NCBI RefSeq assembly: GCF_030540875.1
Contig: NZ_JAUOEM010000001.1
Location: forward strand, 558,001 to 622,000
Direction: 5' to 3'
Source: Flavivirga amylovorans
Lineage (GTDB): Bacteria > Bacteroidota > Bacteroidia > Flavobacteriales > Flavobacteriaceae
Length of the DNA stretch: 64,000 bases
In this document: piece after piece, positions 49,249-56,926 of the stretch
Layout: each line of letters starts with the position of its first letter
Numbering within the stretch: the first letter of the stretch is position 1
Program-made: the position numbers and the translations under genes
Notes under the pieces: model-generated
Told to the model about the DNA's origin: nothing
What the model saw: only the letters and a program-made list of their open reading frames with translations
Databases searched by the model: none

Positions 49249-50208
49249 ATGAAAAACATATTTATTTTACTAATGTTTATTGGGGTTTCCCTAAAATGTT
49301 TGTCTCAAGAAAACAATATAAATCTATCGGTTATTTTGACAAATACTGGAATGGAAGAGTTGAGTCTAACCCAAAAAGAAAAAATTCAAAGGAAATTGTA
49401 TACTATGGTTACTAATCATGGTATTGCAGGAGATAGTTATTTTGTTCTTTTTCCTAAATATGAGATTTACAACGAAACCCTAGTAGAAGGATTACAAAAC
49501 CTTACTGTTTTAGATATTGAATTTAGTATGTTCATAAAAGAAATACAAACAGGTAGGATATATGGTTCCTTAACTCAAAAAATTCAAGCCCAGGGAACAA
49601 CTAAACGTCGAGCAATAGACAAAAGTATTTCTAAAATAAAAACAAGTGGTAATGAAATTGAATCTTTTTTGGCTAAAACAAAGACAGAAATTATGGATTA
49701 CTATACATCAAATTGTAATCAAATTAACTCGGAAGCAAATAGCTTAATGCAACAAAAAAGATTTAGAGAGGCAATTGCACTTTTATATGCAGTACCTAAA
49801 AGTACTGGAAGCGGTTGTTATAATAAAATACAGAGTAAACTTAATGAAGCTTATTTGGGGTATATGAATGCCACATGTGAAGAAAATATAATAAGGGCCA
49901 AAAATGCTATAAAGAACAATAATAATCATAGTGCTTTGGAAGTTTTAGAAGAAATTGACCCAGAATCTAATTGTTATAAGGAGGCTCAGCAATTAAGCTT
50001 GGAAATAAATGGAGATCTTAATAAAAAAACCTCTGTAAAAAAGACTGAAATAGCAGTTACAGGTGGTATTGAAACTACAACTTCCACTAAAAAGACTGAT
50101 AAGAGCGGAAAAACTATTTCATTAGTACGAAAATCAAAAAAAGTTGAAGCTATAGCAAAAGTCCAGTACAGAAGTAGGCACGAAAAGTTTATTACAGATA
50201 ACAATTAA
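49249..50208 (+). CDS. Secreted protein of unknown function, possible TPR-like helices
   Basis: ATG at 49249 gives a proper signal peptide (starting MKNIFILLMFIGVS, ending CLSQ), so I reject the upstream in-frame start at 49222. Mature protein: N-terminal alpha/beta part (LSVILTNTGMEELS, YEIYNETLVEGLQN, FIKEIQTGRIYGS) similar in style to CsgG/LPP20-like domains; a middle helical part with repeats of the form EANSLMQQKRFREAIALLYA and AKNAIKNNNNHSALEVLEEI, suggestive of TPR-like pairs; and a Lys/Thr-rich C-terminus. I do not recognise the family. It is the third or fourth envelope protein of this operon and probably a component of the same assembly. Confidence 0.5.
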   Translation: MKNIFILLMFIGVSLKCLSQENNINLSVILTNTGMEELSLTQKEKIQRKLYTMVTNHGIAGDSYFVLFPKYEIYNETLVEGLQNLTVLDIEFSMFIKEIQTGRIYGSLTQKIQAQGTTKRRAIDKSISKIKTSGNEIESFLAKTKTEIMDYYTSNCNQINSEANSLMQQKRFREAIALLYAVPKSTGSGCYNKIQSKLNEAYLGYMNATCEENIIRAKNAIKNNNNHSALEVLEEIDPESNCYKEAQQLSLEINGDLNKKTSVKKTEIAVTGGIETTTSTKKTDKSGKTISLVRKSKKVEAIAKVQYRSRHEKFITDNN

Positions 50209-50299
50209 ATCTTTATATAATGATAGGCATGTTACTTTTTATAAATATAGAAAGTGCTATCTCAACGTACAAGTAATTAACAATTTTAAATAAGTAAAA

Positions 50300-51133
50300 A
50301 TGAAATATAGTTTTTTAAATTTTTTCATAATGTTAATCACATTTAATTGTTTAGGTCAACAAATAGGAAATATTAATATAGAAGATTTAATAGGTAAGTA
50401 TAGTATAAGTTTAAATGAAGTTGAAGGTCTAAATGATTGTGGACATATACTTGATGGTCCCTTGTATGTTATGAAGACGTTTGAGAATAAATCGTTGGAT
50501 GCGGCTTTGCCTTTTGCTAATCTTAATACAAATGAAATAGGAAAAGAAATATATGAGAAAATTATTGAGTCTAATAAAGTATTGGATAATCATTGGGCAG
50601 AAAGCGATATAAATAATGTAATTAAGAGGCTAACAGCACAAATGGAACCACGCGATAAAAAAGTATTTAAACTAAATATTATTGATTCTGAAATAATTAA
50701 TGCTTTCACTACTTATGGAGGATTTATATATATAACAACAGGTTTAATAGAATTTGTTGAAAGCTATGATGAATTGGCATTTATAATTGGTCATGAGATT
50801 GGTCACGAAATCAATTTGCATACACAAAGAAAGATAACAAAATTAATGATACCTTCTAACGTATTAAGTCAAATGAATCTAGATACTCTTAAAAATGTCG
50901 TTGTTAGTCTCAATACAAAGTTCTCAGCTCCTTTTGATCAGATAGATGAATATGAGGCCGATAAGTATGGTGTTATGCTTGCTTATAAAGCAGGGTTTGA
51001 CTCTACTCGTTTTGCAGATTTTTTTAAAAAAATGGAGAAATACGATGACAAAAGTATTTTAAAAAAAATATCATCTACACATCCGTTTGCCGAGCATAGA
51101 AAGAATTGCATCAATAAATATATAGCTGAATAA
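50300..51133 (+). CDS. Secreted M48-family zinc metallopeptidase
   Basis: 277 residues, signal peptide (ends NCLGQ). HEIGH zinc motif with His165, Glu166 and His169 inside FIIGHEIGHEINLHTQRK; the downstream Glu of EYEADKYGVML (about 217-219) is the third ligand and ADKYG is typical of M48. The end SSTHPFAEHRKNCI is also conserved in the family. Periplasmic M48 enzymes (BepA/LoiP-like) handle outer-membrane protein quality control. It lies 91 bases after the previous gene and 2 bases before the FHA-ABC gene. Catalytic residues are intact. Confidence 0.9.
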   Translation: MKYSFLNFFIMLITFNCLGQQIGNINIEDLIGKYSISLNEVEGLNDCGHILDGPLYVMKTFENKSLDAALPFANLNTNEIGKEIYEKIIESNKVLDNHWAESDINNVIKRLTAQMEPRDKKVFKLNIIDSEIINAFTTYGGFIYITTGLIEFVESYDELAFIIGHEIGHEINLHTQRKITKLMIPSNVLSQMNLDTLKNVVVSLNTKFSAPFDQIDEYEADKYGVMLAYKAGFDSTRFADFFKKMEKYDDKSILKKISSTHPFAEHRKNCINKYIAE

Positions 51134-51135
51134 TT

Positions 51136-53502
51136 ATGGAGGCGTTTTTCCTAATTCATAACGGTAAGAAAATTAAATTATATCCAGAAAAGGAATATAC
51201 GATTGGTCGTAAAGGTCATGATGCAATTGTTGAAATCGATGATTCTTCTGTTTCAAGAAAGCATGGTGTTATTGAATTTGATGGCATCAAAACTTATATT
51301 AAAGACACAGAGAGTTTAAATGGTATATATATAAATGGTGAAAAGATCGTTCCTAATGTGTTAATAGAAATAAGTGAAAATGATAAAATAAACATAGGTT
51401 CTAAAAGCCTAATGATTGCTCTAGGTGGAAATAAAGCCTTAGAACAACCTCCAAAAGTTCATAATCAAATACCAGAAAATGAAATTTCAAAACTTAAAGA
51501 AAAAATAAAAAAAAATAAAGTTCTTAGCATTGGTAGATTGGTAAGTAATGATATTGTGATTGATGACCCTACTGTTTCAAGACAGCATGCCAAATTAAGC
51601 TATGAGAACAATCAATATTTCATTGAAGATTTAAGCTCTAAAAATAAAACGTACCTTAATGGTAATGAAATTAAAAATAAGACAAAGTTTGGAGATAATG
51701 ATGTCATTACTATTTCATTCTATTCTATAAACCTTATAGAGGGACTTAAAGATCTAAAAAAAGAAAAGCATTCAATTTCTGCACTGTCAATAGAAAAAGT
51801 ATATTCGAATGGAAAAGTAGGTTTACAACCTTTATCAATTAACATTAAAAAATCCTCTTTTATTGCCCTTATGGGACCTTCGGGTTGCGGAAAAAGTACA
51901 CTACTTAAATGTCTAAACGGAGAAAACCCAGCAAGTGCAGGAGAAGTTTTTATTCATGGATTATCATTAAATAAGAATTTTAATTTAATAAAAAAGAAGA
52001 TTGGTTATGTACCTCAGGATGATATAATTCATAAAGAGCTTACGGTTTATAAAACTTTATATTACGCTGCAAAGCTTAGGTTGCCTGATGATACTACAGA
52101 TGATGAAATAAACAAAAGAATAACTAAAGTAATAAAGAACCTTAACCTTGAGCAGGATGAGAAAAAGAATATTAGAGATATAAAGGTAGACGATTTATCT
52201 GGTGGACAAAGGAAGCGAATTTCTATTGCAGTTGAACTTTTAACAGAACCAACCATTCTTTTTCTTGATGAACCTACTTCTCCTCTAGACCCAGAAACAA
52301 TAGAAGGTTTCTTAAAAAGTTTAAAATCATTAACAAAAGAGGGTACAACCATTATTATGGTTACTCATAAACCAGAAGATTTAAACTATGTTGATGAGGT
52401 TGTTTTTCTTGGTGTTCAAGGGCATTTAACATATAAAGGAGCAGCTGGACGTCTAGTCTCTAATTTTAATGTAAATAATATTGTAGAAGTATATAGTAAA
52501 ATGAGCAACCCTTTAGATGTAGTTCGTTTCTATAAAAAGCCAATAAAAAATTTAGAGCAAACTTCAATTGCTCCGCCAGAAATTAAAAAAGATAAAGCTG
52601 ATTCTTTTTTTATACAATTATATTGGATGTGTATTAGATATTTTAGAATAAAATTAAATGATAAACAAAACCTTATTCTATTATTGGCTCAACCTTTAAT
52701 TATTGCAGGTTTAGTTTGTTTAGTATTTAATCAGTTTAGAATTGGTGTGTTGTTTTTAATGACCATATCTGCCATTTGGTTTGGTGTAAGTAATGCAGCA
52801 AAAGAAATTGTTGGAGAAATAAATGTTTACAAAAGAGAGCGGATGTTTAATCTTAAAATTAACGCTTACATTATTTCAAAATGTTTAGTTTTATCTGTAA
52901 TCGCACTAATACAGACGTTAGTGTTTGTAAGTATAATCTATTATAATTTTCAAGCAAACCCTGTTGCAGAATTTGAGGATATTTTTCTTAAACCTTATAT
53001 ATCAAACGTACTTTTTATGTTTTATATATCATTTTCTGCTACGCTAATAGGGTTGTTTTTATCTGCTTATTTTTCTTCAACAGAAAAAGTAATGACAGTA
53101 GTACCAATTACTTTGATGCCACAAATAATGCTTGCAGGAGTCATGACTAAAATTGATAATGTTCTTGTAGAGATTTTGAGTTTTACAACTTTAGGAAGGT
53201 GGGGAACTGAAGGTTTTGCCAGGATTCAAGATAAAGCTTTTGAAACTGATGAAGCTAGTGGTAGCATATTAGTTCCTGTTAATCAGGTTGTAAGTGATAA
53301 TCAAATAATCGATGGTTGTAATTGTACTTCCGTAAACGCATTAACCAGCCTTGATTTGTATAATGAAAAGTTAATAGATGACGGAAAATTAATAGGCTCT
53401 ATATTTAATAGTTTTCAAGCTAACTTACTAGTAATTGCATGCATTAGTATTCTGGCATATGTTTTAATATATTATTCTTTAAAGAGAAAAGATAGTTTAT
53501 AA
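51136..53502 (+). CDS. Double-FHA domain ABC transporter (ATPase and permease fused)
   Basis: 788 residues. Two forkhead-associated phospho-Thr-binding domains come first: FHA1 (about 1-95; YTIGRKGHD, VSRKHGVI, SLNGIYINGEK) and FHA2 (about 125-205; LSIGRLVSNDI, VSRQHAKLSYEN, SKNKTYLNGNEI). Next is an ABCG-type ATPase (about 220-440) with Walker A GPSGCGKS (247-254), signature LSGGQ (354-358), Walker B ILFLDEPTS and H-loop MVTHK. The last ~300 residues are an ABC2-type membrane domain with about six helices. Such fusions exist in other phyla, where FHA binding to a phosphorylated kinase may gate transport. Here the kinase and phosphatase are in the same operon. The transported substrate is unknown. 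Confidence 0.93.
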   Translation: MEAFFLIHNGKKIKLYPEKEYTIGRKGHDAIVEIDDSSVSRKHGVIEFDGIKTYIKDTESLNGIYINGEKIVPNVLIEISENDKINIGSKSLMIALGGNKALEQPPKVHNQIPENEISKLKEKIKKNKVLSIGRLVSNDIVIDDPTVSRQHAKLSYENNQYFIEDLSSKNKTYLNGNEIKNKTKFGDNDVITISFYSINLIEGLKDLKKEKHSISALSIEKVYSNGKVGLQPLSINIKKSSFIALMGPSGCGKSTLLKCLNGENPASAGEVFIHGLSLNKNFNLIKKKIGYVPQDDIIHKELTVYKTLYYAAKLRLPDDTTDDEINKRITKVIKNLNLEQDEKKNIRDIKVDDLSGGQRKRISIAVELLTEPTILFLDEPTSPLDPETIEGFLKSLKSLTKEGTTIIMVTHKPEDLNYVDEVVFLGVQGHLTYKGAAGRLVSNFNVNNIVEVYSKMSNPLDVVRFYKKPIKNLEQTSIAPPEIKKDKADSFFIQLYWMCIRYFRIKLNDKQNLILLLAQPLIIAGLVCLVFNQFRIGVLFLMTISAIWFGVSNAAKEIVGEINVYKRERMFNLKINAYIISKCLVLSVIALIQTLVFVSIIYYNFQANPVAEFEDIFLKPYISNVLFMFYISFSATLIGLFLSAYFSSTEKVMTVVPITLMPQIMLAGVMTKIDNVLVEILSFTTLGRWGTEGFARIQDKAFETDEASGSILVPVNQVVSDNQIIDGCNCTSVNALTSLDLYNEKLIDDGKLIGSIFNSFQANLLVIACISILAYVLIYYSLKRKDSL

Positions 53503-53514
53503 CAGTTGTTAATC

Positions 53515-54387
53515 ATGAAAAAATTAGTTACATATTTGATTATCATTATAGCGCTATCATCTTGCGGGAAAAAGCCAGATTTTGTTGCAATAGAGAATGT
53601 TGAGGTAGAAAGTATTAAAGATTCTGTTATTAACGTTAAAATGAATTATGTTGTTTTTAATTCAAACGCTGTAAAATCTAAATTAGAACAAGCTAATTTG
53701 AAGATTTACTTTCAGGATAAAGTAGTAGGAAAAGGATATTTAAATCAGACCGTTTTACTTTCACCTAAAGACACTATTTCTGTCCCTATAAAGTTTGAAC
53801 TCAATTTAAAGCAACTTAGCAAATTTTATCCCATTCTGCTAGAATCTGATTCTTCTGAGTTTTATATGGAAAGTAATAGTAAGATTAAGGTCATGTTAAA
53901 AACGTTTTCTGTTAAAGGAAAAGAAACCATTTTTTTGGATACAAAAAACATCATTAAATCAGAACTAAATAATAGGTTCAACAATTCTGAAAATTTTAAA
54001 GTTAAAGGTGTAAGTGTTGATAAAATACCAACATTAAATGAATCGAGTTTTAACATTAATGTTCAGGCTAATAACAATTTGCCTTTTGATTATAAAGTAG
54101 AGCGGCTGGAGCTCACGTTTTATAATGCCTCTTCTCAAGTTGCTAAATGGCAATTACAACAATCATTTTTGCAAAAAGCTCATAAGACTACCTCAATACC
54201 TATTACAATTACTGTAAATAATCTCAACTTATTGAAAAATGCAGATATGTCATGGTTTGTAAAGAAAGAGATAGAGTTTGATATAAAGGGTAAAGCTGTT
54301 ATCATAGTTAATGGATATGAATTTAATATACCCGTTGAAGATAAAATCAAATTCAAATTAAAAATATTAACTGGAATTTTTGAATGA
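53515..54387 (+). CDS. Lipoprotein with two LEA14/WHy-like domains
   Basis: ATG at 53515 gives a lipoprotein signal (start MKKLVTYLIIII, ending LSSC), preferable to the TTG at 53506. 290 residues; two similar beta-sandwich units can be seen (about 20-135 and 150-285), each with a pattern like VEVESIKDSVINVKMNYVVF/VSVDKIPTLNESSFNINVQA and asparagine-rich turns, as in LEA14/WHy water-stress domains. Likely located in the periplasm or at a membrane surface. It overlaps the sigma-factor start by 4 bases. Function unknown; the two-domain reading is by eye. Confidence 0.5.
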   Translation: MKKLVTYLIIIIALSSCGKKPDFVAIENVEVESIKDSVINVKMNYVVFNSNAVKSKLEQANLKIYFQDKVVGKGYLNQTVLLSPKDTISVPIKFELNLKQLSKFYPILLESDSSEFYMESNSKIKVMLKTFSVKGKETIFLDTKNIIKSELNNRFNNSENFKVKGVSVDKIPTLNESSFNINVQANNNLPFDYKVERLELTFYNASSQVAKWQLQQSFLQKAHKTTSIPITITVNNLNLLKNADMSWFVKKEIEFDIKGKAVIIVNGYEFNIPVEDKIKFKLKILTGIFE

Positions 54388-54941
54388 AGGACAAAGAAAT
54401 TATTGAAAGATTAAAAAATGGTGATGAAAGTGGGTTAAAACATTTATACCGCCATCAAAAAATGATAAAATCTTGGATAAATAAAAATAATGGTAATGGA
54501 GAGGATGCCGAAGATCTTTTTCAAAATGCAATACTTGTTTTCTACAAAAAAGTAATGTCAGGAGATTATGAGTATAAATCAAAGATTAGTACATATTTAT
54601 TTTCAATATGTCAAAGACAATGGTTAAATGAATTAAACCGCAGAAAGAGTAAAGAGCAAACCACTGAAGATTTTATGAAATTTGATAAAGGAGTATATGA
54701 GAAACCCATGGAAGATGGCTCAAATGAGAAGCTTATAGGATACATTACAGAGCAATTAAATAAGTTAGGCGAGCCTTGTAAATCTTTATTAGAAGCTTCA
54801 ATTTATCTGCAAGTGAGTATGAAAGATATAGCGTCAAAATACAACTATAAAAATGCTCATTCTGCAAGACAGCAAAAATTGAGATGCCTCCAGCGTTTAA
54901 GAGGAGGTATGAATAATGGTATTATCCAACAGTTAAGATAA
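54384..54941 (+). CDS. ECF-type RNA polymerase sigma factor
   Basis: 185 residues. Region 2 is visible as EDAEDLFQNAILVFYKKV with ISTYLFSICQRQWLNELNRR; region 4 is more diverged, with CKSLLEASIYLQVSMKDIAS and YKNAHSARQQKLRCLQRLR matching a helix-turn-helix. The length and two-region layout fit ECF sigma factors. The start overlaps the preceding stop (ATGA), and 3 bases separate it from a membrane protein in the anti-sigma position. It may direct transcription of this operon and of the neighbouring kinase gene via the AGTGACA-type motif; that is inference. Confidence 0.85.
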   Translation: MKDKEIIERLKNGDESGLKHLYRHQKMIKSWINKNNGNGEDAEDLFQNAILVFYKKVMSGDYEYKSKISTYLFSICQRQWLNELNRRKSKEQTTEDFMKFDKGVYEKPMEDGSNEKLIGYITEQLNKLGEPCKSLLEASIYLQVSMKDIASKYNYKNAHSARQQKLRCLQRLRGGMNNGIIQQLR

Positions 54942-54944
54942 GTT

Positions 54945-56069
54945 ATGGAGGAAGAATTGAAAAATATAGATTTGATAGATAAGTATCTTAATCAAAATCT
55001 TGATGCAGAAGAATTAGAGTTTTTTAACACTCAAGTATTAAAAGACCCAAATTTTATAAAAGAGGTAGAACTGTATAGAATGATTTATGCTGGCATAGAA
55101 AGAAAAGGCGAGGATTCTTTAAAAGAAAGGCTAAATACATATTATGAAGAATATAAAAATGAAAATCTACCCAAAACAGATAAAGGCAAAGTAATTAAAT
55201 TATTTGTAAAACTTAGTATTGCTGCTTCCGTTTTTTTAGGTGCTTACATTCTATTTAATAATGATAATCAAGGATTAGATCCAGTTAAGAATGGCCCTAA
55301 TATAGTAGGCACTGACACAACAGGTATACAAAAATCTAAAGATTCTATTATAAAGAAAAGTAATGAGGTATTGGTAGAAGAGAATAATACTGAGAAGGAA
55401 ATCATAGAAAAACGAGATCAAGGTAAAAATTTACTTTATGAAGATAATTCGCAATTATCAATTGGTGGCATACAGAAATTAAATAAAGACAAGATTAGGA
55501 GAATTATATACCCACAACAGTTACAATATAGTTTTGATGGTAAAACACTAGCACTGTTTGGTGATCCTTTATTGCCTGCTTTACAGTTACAAGTTTTAAA
55601 AACATCTACTGGAACTTATGTGTTAAAATATAAAAACAACTATTATAAAATTAATCAGAATAATTCAAAAAATAACCTGGTTAAAGTTTCGCAAAGTTAC
55701 AGTATAAAGAAAAAGATAGATGAACAAATTAATGTTAATGTCAGGAGTATTATTGAAACCTCAAACCCCTTAACAAACCTGGAAGTACTTATTAATGATG
55801 ATAATTCATCTCCTAATTATAAATTTATTAAAGAAGATAGTCGACTTGTTCTATCCGGGAATTTAGATTATTCTAAAGCCTATGTATTTTCACTAGAGCA
55901 AGAAAATGAAATCACCTATTTTTTAAAAATAGAAAATAATCTGTACGAACTAAATTCTAATAATCAAGCATCAACTCAACTAACAAAAATGGATATTTTA
56001 AAAAATAATAAAACTCGAATTTTTAGAGAAAGAGATTCTTTTATAAAAAATGTATACTTAGCTAATTAA
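54945..56069 (+). CDS. Single-pass membrane protein in anti-sigma position
   Basis: 374 residues: acidic cytoplasmic N-terminal part (1-80) with IDKYLNQNLDAEELEFFNTQV, a pattern found at the start of Bacteroidota anti-sigma factors; one membrane helix (about 83-103, LFVKLSIAASVFLGAYILFN); then a ~270-residue periplasmic region rich in Asn, Lys and Glu, with beta-type repeats (YSFDGKTLALFG, GTYVLKYKNNYYKI, ITYFLKIENNLYEL). Directly after the sigma gene, it probably binds and controls it. No zinc-binding His-x3-Cys-x2-Cys motif is seen. The last gene of the operon. Confidence 0.65.
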   Translation: MEEELKNIDLIDKYLNQNLDAEELEFFNTQVLKDPNFIKEVELYRMIYAGIERKGEDSLKERLNTYYEEYKNENLPKTDKGKVIKLFVKLSIAASVFLGAYILFNNDNQGLDPVKNGPNIVGTDTTGIQKSKDSIIKKSNEVLVEENNTEKEIIEKRDQGKNLLYEDNSQLSIGGIQKLNKDKIRRIIYPQQLQYSFDGKTLALFGDPLLPALQLQVLKTSTGTYVLKYKNNYYKINQNNSKNNLVKVSQSYSIKKKIDEQINVNVRSIIETSNPLTNLEVLINDDNSSPNYKFIKEDSRLVLSGNLDYSKAYVFSLEQENEITYFLKIENNLYELNSNNQASTQLTKMDILKNNKTRIFRERDSFIKNVYLAN

Positions 56070-56125
56070 AAACTATTCTTTAACAATACCTAAGTGTTCT
56101 ATTACCAATAAAATAAACAAAAACA

Positions 56126-56349
56126 TGAGTATTACTAATTATTTTTTAGAAAAAGGAGCTACATTATAAGTATACAGTATACATTAGAGGGGGAAATAGG
56201 TATTGGAGGTTTTGTCATAACTTATAAAGGCATTTATAAAAGGAAAGTAGATATTAAAGAACGGTTTAATAATATAAAGACTACCGTTTCTATACCTGTT
56301 GACATTAAAGAACTTTTTATAGAGGGAAATAGGTCTTATAAGTTGAAAT
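56126..56349 (+). pseudogene. N-terminal remnant of a third Ser/Thr kinase
   Basis: Translation gives MSITNYFLEKGATL, a stop/frameshift, then YTLEGEIGIGGFVITYKGI and KVDIKERFNN. This is the opening of a different Bacteroidota kinase class (usually L.KGT.L..RY.IE..LG.GGFGITY...VAIKEFF), with the Gly-rich loop and the Lys strand recognisable. A stop follows at 56349 and nothing of the catalytic loop remains. It shows that another kinase was once encoded at the end of this operon. Confidence 0.65.
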
Positions 56350-56404
56350 GATTTCTCCAATTGTTGTAGAAGTATTAAATTAACCTGAGTTTCTATGTTA
56401 AAAA

Positions 56405-56745
56405 CATCTTGTGTAATCCAATGAAATACAGCTATTTGTCATGACGGAGTGAAGCATGAGCCCTTCGACTGCGCTCCTTTAGGATAAACTTTCGAGACAT
56501 CTCATCATAATGAGATTCCCTGCCTGCCAATGTCATTAAGTTAAAGGAATTTATTTTATTTTGTCACGTTGAGCGCAGTCGAAACGCTATTGAAAGCAAG
56601 TAGTTTAAATGTCTTCGACTGCGCTCAGACTGACACCACAGTCTTAACTTAATGACATTGGCCGGCAGGCTCCTCGTTCCTCGTTGGAATGACGTGATTT
56701 CTTTTTTAAAACCTTTTAAGTGTTTGATTATCTATATAACTAACG
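56405..56745. repeat. Palindromic dispersed repeat between convergent genes
   Basis: Outer blocks match 43470-43615. The core is a nested inverted repeat: GCCTGCC plus AATGTCATTAAGTTAA (56522-56544) against its complement at 56644-56670 (a four-base insertion in one arm), and inside it TGAGCGCAGTCGAA (56570-56583) against TTCGACTGCGCTCA (56613-56626), with a third CTTCGACTGCGCTC at 56463. Repeats with GAGCGCAGTCGAA are frequent between genes in flavobacterial genomes as I remember them. Its GC content is higher than that of its surroundings. It may act as a two-way terminator. Confidence 0.7.
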
Positions 56746-56926
56746 TTAAATTAAATTGTTATAATGCAAAACAGTACTATGTAGTTTGAAATAATTATAA
56801 AACACTATTTGTGGTTATTTAATTGTAAATCAAATGGATATATTATTCATAATGACGTGTCAGTAGTTATAATAAAATCCCATAAAGGAGTTTTTAAGAA
56901 GTAAGTAATTTACTTTATAAATAATT

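Larger units (their letters stand above)
56070..56926. other. Convergent region with kinase remnant and palindromic repeat
   Basis: 857 bases between the ends of two converging transcription units. It contains the fragment of a third kinase (56126-56349) and a palindromic dispersed repeat (56405-56745). Bases 56750-56926 are AT-rich with no other signal. Confidence 0.6.

Noticed and set aside
44234-56069. Reading the kinase operon as an anti-phage system
   Set aside because: STPKs occur in phage defence, but here there is no nuclease or toxin-type effector; the secreted proteins, M48 peptidase and sigma factor point to envelope function.
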